DNA from: Bacteroidales bacterium
GTDB taxonomy: Bacteria > Bacteroidota > Bacteroidia > Bacteroidales > JAGOPY01
Direction of reading: 5' to 3'
DNA: 5,440 nt
Assembly: GCA_030638325.1 (NCBI GenBank)
Contig: DAOWEV010000086.1
Location: 1 to 5,440 of the forward strand
Below are positions 1-5,417 of this stretch, piece by piece; within the stretch, counting starts at the first letter, position 1; each line of letters opens with the position of its first letter. The notes under the pieces were generated by a model. That model had not been told where the DNA came from, searched no databases, and worked only from the letters and a program-made list of their open reading frames with translations. The position numbers were made by a program, and so were the translations under genes.

Positions 1-260
1 GGATATTGGGCCTGGGCATAAAAGAGAGCTACCCGTTCGGCACATAAACCGGACGGATAGGCAACATTTTCCTGGTTGTTTCCGGTGATGATCTCTCCAT
101 TCTCCAGCAACAGGGCTGCGCCGACCTGATAGCCGGAATAAGGTGCATAGGCAATGTTTATGGATTGTTGAGCCCGCTCAAGTAAGTGTTGTTCTTCACG
201 GGTAAGCCCGGAAATGTCTTCATATTCTTCGTAAACAAGATTCAGTTTTAACCGTTTCAT
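1..260 (-). CDS. cdd: Cytidine deaminase, N-terminal part (runs off left edge)
   Basis: Cytidine deaminase converts cytidine and deoxycytidine to uridine and deoxyuridine in the cytoplasm (pyrimidine salvage), using a catalytic zinc. The ATG is at 260-258 and 86 complete codons are visible. Family landmarks appear in order: APYSGYQVGAAL (residues 39-50), the substrate-binding stretch GNNQENVAYPSG (60-71), and CAER (73-76). In CAER, Cys73 is the expected first zinc ligand and Glu75 the proton-shuttling glutamate. The later PCxxC zinc ligands would lie beyond the edge, so completeness of the active site cannot be judged. The family is usually about 130-160 residues, so roughly half is here. The gene lies on the same strand as the S41 protease, but 228 bp of repeat-rich non-coding DNA separates them, so independent transcription is likely. 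Identity is secure; only the C-terminal half is unknown. Confidence 0.93.
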   Translation of the reverse strand, partial: MKRLKLNLVYEEYEDISGLTREEQHLLERAQQSINIAYAPYSGYQVGAALLLENGEIITGNNQENVAYPSGLCAERVALFYAQAQY

Positions 261-335
261 TTAGATAGAAGCATTTTCTGCAATATACGACATTTAGGGA
301 AAATGGTTATTATATTAACATTTAAAGTACTTAAA

Positions 336-370
336 GTTGCAGGTTGCAGGTTGCAAGTTACAGGTTACAG
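336..370. repeat. 7-bp tandem array, GTTGCAG family (5 units)
   Basis: Five contiguous heptamers read on the plus strand: GTTGCAG, GTTGCAG, GTTGCAA, GTTACAG, GTTACAG. Variation is confined to the fourth and seventh bases and the period is never broken. The array runs directly into CTACTCT CAACTCT (371-384), which passes into the TCTCAAC family seen again at 452. The array is non-coding; because 7 and 3 are co-prime, its translation has a 7-residue period in every frame. Confidence 0.9.
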
Positions 371-428
371 CTACTCTCAACTCTCTTAATCATTTTACTC
401 ACTTTTTCCCTTCTTCCGTTTCCCCTCT

Positions 429-449
429 TCGGTCTTCCGACTTCGGACT
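429..449 (-). repeat. 7-bp tandem array, AGTCCGA family, short copy (3 units)
   Basis: Read on the minus strand, three heptamers follow each other: AGTCCGA (449-443), AGTCGGA (442-436) and AGACCGA (435-429). This is the same family as the larger array at 5283-5345, which also ends in a degenerate AGACCGG unit. Here the units follow the S41 protease gene and read in its sense direction. The array is immediately adjacent to the TCTCAAC array at 452. Confidence 0.8.
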
Positions 450-450
450 T

Positions 451-484
<34 letters not shown>

Positions 485-488
485 CGTC

Positions 489-2177
489 CTACTTCTCATC
501 ATTTTCAAATTCCTTTTCGTAAGTGCCATCCAGGATAGCCGCATAGGTGTTTTCTGCTTCCAGTAATTCGATGGCTGTGGCAATACTTTCATCAGTTTCA
601 AGCGAATTGATGACCCTGCCCTGCTGGTAATAATAACGGGCTACGATCTCTTCCTGCAAGAACTCCTTGATCTGCTTAGCATGTTTCCGGAGATCTTCTT
701 TTTTATCATGCATTAGTTTCTTTTGAAGCTTATCATAATCCTCTTCGATAGCTTCAAAATAATGTTCTTTTTCAGTGCTTTTTTTCAGTTTTTCCAGGGC
801 TGTTTCACTATCGGTTTTGTATTTATAGTCCTTGTCCTCCAGAAAAAGGATAAAATCATCATAGATATCATCAGTTACTACGAACTCTTCTGCAGGAAGA
901 ATTTCATCATGTTTAGAGGCATAATAATTAGCATAGTCAAAAACCAGGAACTTGGTGATAAGCACCTTTGAGATCTTGCTAAGCTTAAAGGCATCCGATT
1001 TAATATCTGGTTCGATGCCCCCGCCGTCAAAGACCTGTCGTCCGTTTCTGGTGCTGAAGTCGGTGATCAATGAATCGGGGATCTGTTTTGAATCGCCGTT
1101 TTCATCCTTATGGAAATAGTCAATGGCCTGGATACATCTGCCGCTGGGAATATAATATTTGGCTACTGTGATCTTGACTTGTGTACCATAAGCAAGCGGT
1201 ACCACATTCTGAACCAGTCCCTTGCCATAAGTAGACTGTCCGAGTATCACACCCCGGTCAATATCCTGTATGGCCCCTGCCACGATCTCTGATGCCGAGG
1301 CGCTGCCTTTATCAACCACGACAGCGAGAGGTATTTCGGTGTCATTGGGTGCAAAACGAGTCTTATGATCATGATTTTTAGCCGCCAGTTTTCCCTTGGT
1401 CGAGACTATTAGCTGGCCCTTATCTACAAAGATATTCGTAAGGTTAACTGCTTCGTTGAGAAGTCCACCGCCATTGCCCCTGAGGTCGATGATAATGCCC
1501 TTCAGATCATTATTGTTCTTCAAATCCAGAAAAGCTTGCTTCACTTCGTTGCCTGCATTCTTCGTAAAGTTGGTCAGTTTAATATAACCGATATTTTCGT
1601 TCACCATACCATAATAGGGAACATTGGGGATCCTGATCTTTTCACGGGTTACCTCTTTTATAACCGGTTCATCATCCCCATAGGATTGGATGAGGAGCTC
1701 CAGTTTCACACCCGGCTGTCCTTTAAGAATATCGCTGACATCGCTGGAGGATTTATCTTTTGCTGATTCGCCGTTGATTTCCAGGATCTTGTCGCCGGCT
1801 TTCAGTCCTGCCTTATAGGCCGGGAATCCTTTGTAGGGTTCTGAGATCACCACATAATCACCCTGTTTATGGATAAGTGCACCAATGCCACCATACTGAC
1901 CGGTTGTAAGCATTTTGAAATCCTCCGCCCTCGATTCCGGTACAAACACCGTATAGGGGTCCAGGGTTTCCAGCATGGATCCAATAGCCGCTTCAGTAAG
2001 GTCCTCAGGATTGATCTCTTCCGCATAATTCTTGTCCAGTTCTTTCAACAAGGTGGAATAGATATCAAGGCTCTTGGATATTTCAAAGTTATGTCCGCCC
2101 TGTGCGCTAACCTGAGATGATATAATTATAGATACCGCTATTATAGTGGTAAAAAAGAGATGGCTTACTTTATTCAT
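489..2177 (-). CDS. Secreted PDZ-containing S41 family C-terminal processing protease
   Basis: This is a Ser/Lys endopeptidase of the CtpA/Tsp type, expected to act in the periplasm on exposed C-termini of envelope proteins. From ATG 2177 the product is 562 residues. It starts with a signal peptide (Met-Asn-Lys, hydrophobic 7-21, likely cleavage VSA|QG after residue 25). A PDZ domain follows at about 90-175 (GGIGA near 96-100, AGLKAGDKILEING near 123-136), then the S41 core at about 185-355. Aligning to E. coli Tsp (Ser430/Lys455, 25 apart) places the nucleophile at Ser294 in GSASASEI, the general base at Lys319 in STYGKG, and the assisting Gln at 323; all are present. GGGIEPD (385-391) is the usual family motif. 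A charged, mostly helical tail of about 170 residues closes the protein. An alternative ATG at 2207 adds ten residues and overlaps the rnpA end; the internal start gives a more typical signal peptide and a 4-bp gap. Substrate unknown. Confidence 0.92.
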   Translation of the reverse strand: MNKVSHLFFTTIIAVSIIISSQVSAQGGHNFEISKSLDIYSTLLKELDKNYAEEINPEDLTEAAIGSMLETLDPYTVFVPESRAEDFKMLTTGQYGGIGALIHKQGDYVVISEPYKGFPAYKAGLKAGDKILEINGESAKDKSSSDVSDILKGQPGVKLELLIQSYGDDEPVIKEVTREKIRIPNVPYYGMVNENIGYIKLTNFTKNAGNEVKQAFLDLKNNNDLKGIIIDLRGNGGGLLNEAVNLTNIFVDKGQLIVSTKGKLAAKNHDHKTRFAPNDTEIPLAVVVDKGSASASEIVAGAIQDIDRGVILGQSTYGKGLVQNVVPLAYGTQVKITVAKYYIPSGRCIQAIDYFHKDENGDSKQIPDSLITDFSTRNGRQVFDGGGIEPDIKSDAFKLSKISKVLITKFLVFDYANYYASKHDEILPAEEFVVTDDIYDDFILFLEDKDYKYKTDSETALEKLKKSTEKEHYFEAIEEDYDKLQKKLMHDKKEDLRKHAKQIKEFLQEEIVARYYYQQGRVINSLETDESIATAIELLEAENTYAAILDGTYEKEFENDEK

Positions 2178-2181
2178 TTTA

Positions 2182-2571
2182 TCAGGATTTAGTTTTTTCC
2201 AATTCATTTATCAAACGGGGTAATATCAGTTTTATTTTTTTCTCAAGCAGGGCAGATGAAACCATTGTATTGCCAACAAAGATAAAGGCTACAGCACATT
2301 GCTTTTCATGTATTGTTAAAAAATCATAAAATTGATGTTTGTGCTGTCGCCAGACTTCCCTGATCTGTCGTTTTATCCTGTTTCTTCCCACTGCTTTTTT
2401 GATCTTTCTGTGGCTGACGGTGATCAGGGTTTGCGCCGGGTAAATGCTATCCAGTTCTCCTTCCAGCCAGATCACTTTAATCGGAAAAACTGTAAATGAT
2501 GAGCCTCTTTTAAAAAGCCTGGTAATTATCTTTTTTTTGTTTAATCTTTCGGCTTTCTTAAAGGTGTACAT
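2182..2571 (-). CDS. rnpA: Ribonuclease P protein component
   Basis: This is the basic protein subunit of RNase P, which with the RnpB RNA removes 5' leaders from precursor tRNAs in the cytoplasm. The product is 129 residues, within the usual range of about 110-140. The family signature is clear: TVSHRKIKKAVGRNRIKR (51-68) followed by QIRE (69-72), containing the conserved RNR and basic helix that contacts RNA. The N-terminus (FKKAERLNKKKIITRLFKRG) matches the usual leader-binding start. An in-frame TAG lies 12 bases upstream of the ATG, so the start is fixed. In many bacteria rnpA follows rpmH near the origin; here it sits between a hemD-like gene and the S41 protease, an order I associate with Bacteroidota. 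It follows a 95-bp gap and ends about 4 bp before the S41 start, so translational coupling to S41 is plausible. Confidence 0.95.
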   Translation of the reverse strand: MYTFKKAERLNKKKIITRLFKRGSSFTVFPIKVIWLEGELDSIYPAQTLITVSHRKIKKAVGRNRIKRQIREVWRQHKHQFYDFLTIHEKQCAVAFIFVGNTMVSSALLEKKIKLILPRLINELEKTKS

Positions 2572-2666
2572 AAGAAGAGATAGCTATTTTTCTTCAATGT
2601 CCGGACAGCTTGCCTCCGGTTATAGGACCACAAAACCTGATTTCCCTGTACCGGCTTTGTAATGAT
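2572..2666 (-). other. hemD-rnpA intergenic leader with three CCGG segments
   Basis: This 95-bp gap is the longest within the four-gene run. It has no TAnnTTTG-type promoter that I can see. Three CCGG blocks (2651-2654, 2616-2619, 2601-2604) lie in contexts that allow two mutually exclusive 5-bp helices in the rnpA transcript: CCGGT/ACCGG (2654-2650 with 2620-2616), or CCGGA/TCCGG (2619-2615 with 2605-2601). The first can extend, after an internal loop, by AGG/CCT (2647-2645 with 2626-2624). No U-tract follows either. It may be a processing or leader segment, or chance. Confidence 0.3.
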
Positions 2667-3425
2667 TTATTTCTTTTTACCGTCTTTGGTTTTTTGAAAA
2701 TACTGCTCTATGGCCATCGTCATTGAAGGCGCTGTTTTCGTGGGCGCTCCAATGTCAAGGGTCAGACCGGCTTCTATGACAGCTTTCGATGTAGTTGGCC
2801 CAAAAGCGGCAATCAGTGTACTGTTCTGCTGGAATTTGGGAAAGTTTTTAAAAAGTGATTTTACACCTGTGGGACTGAAAAAAATGAGCATGTCATAATT
2901 TTCAATTTCAATATGAGAAAGATCACTGGCCAGGGTCTTATAAAAGATTCCCTTGTCAAAATGGATGTTGTGTTTATCCAGCACCTTGGTCATACTTACC
3001 TTGTGGATGTCGGAACATGGCAGCAGGTATCTTTCATCCTTGTGTTTTCTAATGATCTCTACCAGATCATCAAAACTTTGTTTGCCATGGAAGATTTTCC
3101 TCTTCCTGTATTGTACATATTTCTGAAGATAAAAAGCTGTAGATTCAGAAATACAAAAATACTTCAAAGAGTTAGGTATTTCAACACGTAAATCCTTGGC
3201 TAACCTGAAAAAATGGTCCACTGCATTCCTGCTGGTGAAAATAATGGCAGTGTAGTCGAGAATATTGATACGTGACTGTCTTAACTCTTTTGCTTCAACC
3301 CCTTCGATCTTAATGAATTTTTGAAAATCTATATTGATGCCAAATTTTCTTGATAAGGCTCCGTAAGGTGATTTTTCAAGATCTGCTGGTTGTGGTTGGG
3401 AAACCAGAATGTTTTTCACTTTCAC
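2667..3425 (-). CDS. hemD: Uroporphyrinogen-III synthase (HemD) family protein, GTG start
   Basis: HemD closes and inverts hydroxymethylbilane to uroporphyrinogen III, the branch point of heme, siroheme and cobalamin synthesis. The 252-residue product has the typical two-lobed layout: an N-terminal ILVSQPQP strand (6-13), IIFTSRNAVDHFF (61-73), ISEST (92-96), LLPCSD (134-139), YKT (162-164), IFFSPTGVKSL (181-191), IAAFGPTTSKAVIEAGL (205-221), and the closing AP-T-AI segment (227-239). The start is GTG at 3425, because an in-frame TGA lies just upstream at 3434-3432 and no ATG is available; a second GTG two codons in is the only close alternative. No other heme gene is in the window, so the product may be a genuine HemD separated from its pathway or a family member with a different role. 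It lies 41 bp after the DUF4271 gene, without a terminator. Confidence 0.85.
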   Translation of the reverse strand: MKVKNILVSQPQPADLEKSPYGALSRKFGINIDFQKFIKIEGVEAKELRQSRINILDYTAIIFTSRNAVDHFFRLAKDLRVEIPNSLKYFCISESTAFYLQKYVQYRKRKIFHGKQSFDDLVEIIRKHKDERYLLPCSDIHKVSMTKVLDKHNIHFDKGIFYKTLASDLSHIEIENYDMLIFFSPTGVKSLFKNFPKFQQNSTLIAAFGPTTSKAVIEAGLTLDIGAPTKTAPSMTMAIEQYFQKTKDGKKK

Positions 3426-3466
3426 TTTTCTTCAGTTTTGGTTCAACTTCCTAAGCTGTTGTCTTT

Positions 3467-4327
3467 TCACGCCCCTGTGAACATGACATCAGTGATCATT
3501 TTAGTTACCACAATGATGGGTAAAATTTCGAGGCTGCAAAGATACAAAAATAAATGTAATACAGAAAAATTTCTATCAGTAAATCCGATCATCATACCGC
3601 GAATAAATCTGTATACATAAACTATTAACAGGAAACCCAATGAAATATACAGGAACAATTCTGTATCGGTATATACCATAAGAAGCATTAGCGGAATTAA
3701 GACAATGCCTGTAAAAATATTGAAAATAAACATGTTATGGATATATTCGGTACTAAGAGTCTGGTTTCGAAAAATCCATCCTGATATCTGCACCAGGAAT
3801 ATTTTCAAGAGAAAAAATGAGAAATAAAAACCCGAAATAATCCCAAATAATGCCATCGGAGTATGGTTAAAAGTACCGGGATCTTTATAATAATTAAAGA
3901 TCAGGAACAGAAAAGTTGAAAAGGAGATCAGGAAAACCAGAAAAAGAGGCAGCAAGATCCTGTCGCGAAAAATAGACTCCTCTTTGAGCAACTTACTTGT
4001 TCCGGATTTAGAGAATACTGCCTGAAAAACCACAGCAAATTTCTTTCCCCGGTAGTACCTTACAGATGTGATGATCAGAAGCACGAGTAAAAGCATCCCA
4101 AATACCCAGTCTGTCTGTCTGCCCAACCTCACATTTTCAACCATCGGGCCAGGTTTCATAAGGTGCTCACCAAACAGCGACCGGGCTTGATTATAGCTGG
4201 TAACAGTATCAGCATCAGCACTATCATCCATGGAGGGATCAATAATCGCAACAGTATCCCGCCGGACTGAAATAGTATCCGCAAATTCAAATGGTACATT
4301 TTTCCCGGGAGGCTGTCTGGTATGCAT
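3467..4327 (-). CDS. DUF4271 domain integral membrane protein
   Basis: This is a protein of unknown function, 286 residues. Residues 1-70 are hydrophilic and fairly acidic (for example DDSADAD at 34-40), without a signal peptide. They are followed by about six hydrophobic segments near 74-90, 124-145, 157-178, 198-218, 222-241 and 255-275, so it is an inner-membrane protein. The C-terminal motif FSVLHLFLYLCSLEILPIIV (254-273), with the pair E267 and P270 in the last membrane helix, is what I recognise as DUF4271. No catalytic motif is visible. ATG 4327 is the only reasonable start: upstream in the same frame are no ATG, GTG or TTG codons before a double TAA near 4374-4369. It is the first gene of the run that continues into hemD, rnpA and S41, an association typical of Bacteroidota. 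Its role is not known and I do not assign one. Confidence 0.85.
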   Translation of the reverse strand: MHTRQPPGKNVPFEFADTISVRRDTVAIIDPSMDDSADADTVTSYNQARSLFGEHLMKPGPMVENVRLGRQTDWVFGMLLLVLLIITSVRYYRGKKFAVVFQAVFSKSGTSKLLKEESIFRDRILLPLFLVFLISFSTFLFLIFNYYKDPGTFNHTPMALFGIISGFYFSFFLLKIFLVQISGWIFRNQTLSTEYIHNMFIFNIFTGIVLIPLMLLMVYTDTELFLYISLGFLLIVYVYRFIRGMMIGFTDRNFSVLHLFLYLCSLEILPIIVVTKMITDVMFTGA

Positions 4328-4383
4328 AGAAGAAAGAATTTCATGCGGAAAACAGAACTTGTCTTCCCTTTATTAAGACCATA

Positions 4384-4415
4384 CAAAAATAAGCATTATT
4401 TGGTTCTACCACGAA
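4384..4415 (-). promoter_or_regulatory. Candidate Bacteroidota-type promoter for the DUF4271-hemD-rnpA-S41 run
   Basis: Read on the minus strand, TATTTTTG (4391-4384) is an exact match to the Bacteroidota -7 element TAnnTTTG. Twenty bases upstream is TTCG (4415-4412), one mismatch from the -33 TTTG; the usual spacer is 19-21. Transcription would begin near 4378, leaving a 5' leader of about 50 bases. The spacer contains the GTAGAACC arm of the outer inverted repeat (4409-4402). Confidence 0.55.
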
Positions 4416-4550
4416 TTTAATGGGTTATTGATTGAATGCTTAAATGCTTAAATGCTTAAATGATTGAATGATTGAATGATTGAATGACAAATAACATTTA
4501 AGTATTTAAGCATTTAAGCATTTCCACTAAAATAACAGTAGAACCCATTA
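4402..4550. repeat. Large nested inverted repeat between divergent genes
   Basis: The core arms are 28 bp each: 4435-4462 and 4495-4522 are reverse complements except for one position, a G that would form a G-U pair in a plus-strand RNA. The loop is 32 bases. Outside the core are further nested complementary pairs: GTTATT (4424-4429) with AATAAC (4531-4536), then TAATGGGTT (4418-4426) with AACCCATTA (4542-4550), and alternatively GGTTCTAC (4402-4409) with GTAGAACC (4538-4545). Six T residues follow at 4551-4556. It lies between two diverging genes, so an ordinary shared terminator is not expected here. It could be a small mobile-element relic, a roadblock, or a structure grown from tandem repeats. 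Confidence 0.88.
4435..4486. repeat. 8-bp tandem repeats, AATGCTTA x3 then AATGATTG x3
   Basis: AATGCTTA occurs three times at 4435-4458, directly followed by AATGATTG three times at 4459-4482, then a partial AATGA. The two unit types differ only at the fifth and eighth bases. The first block forms the left arm of the inverted repeat and the second fills most of its loop. The right arm (4495-4522) is the reverse complement of the first block, with one substitution. Confidence 0.92.
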
Positions 4551-4566
4551 TTTTTTAGCCATTGGT

Positions 4567-4596
4567 ATTGCGGAACTATGATATTTACTAAATTTA
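4567..4596 (+). promoter_or_regulatory. Possible adk promoter
   Basis: TAAATTTA (4589-4596) matches TAnnTTTG at all but the last base. ATTG (4567-4570) lies 18 bases upstream as a -33 candidate, slightly closer than the usual 19-21. Transcription would start near 4602, downstream of the inverted repeat, so the adk mRNA would not contain the hairpin. The match is imperfect in AT-rich DNA, so this is tentative. Confidence 0.3.
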
Positions 4597-4611
4597 CGGC
4601 CTGTTTTTATG

Positions 4612-4639
4612 CAGCTACAAGCTACTGCAAACGACAAAC
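4612..4639. repeat. Degenerate 7-bp repeat in the adk leader
   Basis: Four heptamers in register, CAGCTAC, AAGCTAC, TGCAAAC, GACAAAC, look like a decayed tandem array. CAGCTAC also occurs at 368-374, in the repeat cluster before cdd. The ATG at 4609 opens a frame through this stretch into adk, but the resulting leader (Q, T, N, K-rich) is not like any adenylate kinase N-terminus, supporting a later start for adk. Confidence 0.45.
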
Positions 4640-4671
4640 AATCAGTAACAAATAAAAAAAATACACGGAAA

Positions 4672-5244
4672 ATGTTTAATTTCATAATGTTTGGCCCTCC
4701 AGGATCGGGCAAGGGAACACAATCCATCAAGATCGCTGAAAAATATGGACTGGTACATATTTCTACCGGTGATATCTTCAGAAGCGAGATCAGGAATAAG
4801 ACCGTTTTAGGACTTAAAGTACAAAGCATAATTGAAAAAGGGGAGTTAGTTCCGGATGAGCTTTTGGTTGATATACTCAGATCGGCCATGCATCGATACC
4901 CGAACCCGGATGGATTTGTGTTCGATGGCTTTCCGAGAACCCTCAGGCAGGCAAATGATCTGGACCAGTTAATGCAGGAAGAAGGATCGGCAATGTCGCT
5001 GGTTGTGGCGCTGGAAGTCCATGACCAGGAGATCATCGGCCGTTTGTTGAAAAGAGCCGAACTGGAAGGCCGTAAAGATGATACGGAAGATGTGATCCGG
5101 AACAGGCTTGATATTTACCTGGGTCAGACGAAGCCGTTGATAGAGTTTTATATCGAGCAGGATAAGTTTGCTGCAGTAGATGGCGTAGGGTCTGTTGATG
5201 AGATCTTTAATAGTATTTGCGAGATCATCGATCAAAAGAAATAA
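4672..5244 (+). CDS. adk: Adenylate kinase (short-lid type)
   Basis: Catalyses ATP + AMP to 2 ADP in the cytoplasm, keeping adenine nucleotides in balance. With ATG 4672 the product is 190 residues, starting MFNFIMFGPPGSGKGT, so the P-loop GPPGSGKGT falls at 8-16 as expected. Other landmarks are STGD (31-34) and Arg37 of the AMP-binding region, KGELVPDE (56-63), the FDGFPRT signature (84-90), RLLKR (124-128), GRKDD (133-137) and the R-containing helix after it (RNRL, 143-146). The lid is the short form, without zinc cysteines. An in-frame ATG at 4609 would add 21 residues, but these come from a degenerate repeat and precede the normal N-terminus, so I reject it. The gene diverges from the DUF4271 operon and is followed by 7-bp arrays. 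The next gene is not in view. Confidence 0.95.
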   Translation: MFNFIMFGPPGSGKGTQSIKIAEKYGLVHISTGDIFRSEIRNKTVLGLKVQSIIEKGELVPDELLVDILRSAMHRYPNPDGFVFDGFPRTLRQANDLDQLMQEEGSAMSLVVALEVHDQEIIGRLLKRAELEGRKDDTEDVIRNRLDIYLGQTKPLIEFYIEQDKFAAVDGVGSVDEIFNSICEIIDQKK

Positions 5245-5282
5245 GCACTTAGCCTCAATAATCCATAACGCCCTAAAGGACA

Positions 5283-5345
5283 AGTCGGAAGTCCGAAGTC
5301 CGAAGTCGGAAGTCCGAAGTCCGAAGTCGGAAGTCCGAAGACCGG
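5283..5345 (+). repeat. 7-bp tandem array, AGTCCGA/AGTCGGA, 21-bp super-period
   Basis: Nine contiguous heptamers follow adk. With X = AGTCGGA and Y = AGTCCGA the order is X Y Y X Y Y X Y, then a degenerate AGACCGG. The repeating block is therefore XYY, 21 bp, suggesting duplication of three-unit blocks. X and Y contain TCGGA and TCCGA, which are reverse complements, so any X can pair with any Y in RNA through 5 bp. Units read in the adk sense. The same family lies at 429-449 in the opposite orientation. Confidence 0.93.
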
Positions 5346-5382
5346 CCAGGCAAATCAAATTCAATTCCCGCATAGCGGTTTC

Positions 5383-5417
5383 AATTCCTAATTCGTAATT
5401 CCTAATTCCTAACCTGG
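5383..5417. repeat. 7-bp tandem array, AATTCCT family (4 units plus one decayed)
   Basis: Units AATTCCT, AATTCGT, AATTCCT and AATTCCT run from 5383 to 5410, followed by a decayed AACCTGG. The only change among the four is C to G at the sixth base. Upstream, TCAATTCC occurs at 5361-5368 and again at 5381-5388, separated by a short CCGC-ATA-GCGG hairpin (5368-5378). The rest, to 5440, shows no gene start that I can support. Confidence 0.85.

Noticed and set aside
317..336. Decayed copy of the hairpin right arm (AACATTTAAAGTACTTAAAG resembles 4494-4512)
   Set aside because: The likeness is about a dozen bases in very AT-rich DNA and needs an indel; not distinguishable from chance.
4156..4386. 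Minus-strand open frame with a hydrophobic start (MKFFLLCIP) upstream of DUF4271
   Set aside because: It resembles a signal peptide briefly but is out of frame with the DUF4271 gene and continues antilogically through its acidic N-terminus. I considered a frameshifted longer N-terminus, but nothing requires it.
4328..4400. Riboswitch or structured leader before DUF4271
   Set aside because: The predicted leader is only about 50 bases, with no conserved core or strong stem that I recognise.
4548..5036. Minus-strand open frame of 162 codons opposite adk
   Set aside because: Antisense to the adk core domain, which carries all expected motifs; composition is that of a shadow frame.
5283..5345. 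CRISPR array
   Set aside because: Units are 7 bp and contiguous with no unique spacers, and no cas gene is present. It is a simple tandem repeat.
5368..5378. Factor-independent terminator after adk (CCGC-ATA-GCGG followed by TTT)
   Set aside because: The stem is only 4 bp with a three-base loop and the T-run is three bases; too weak to call.
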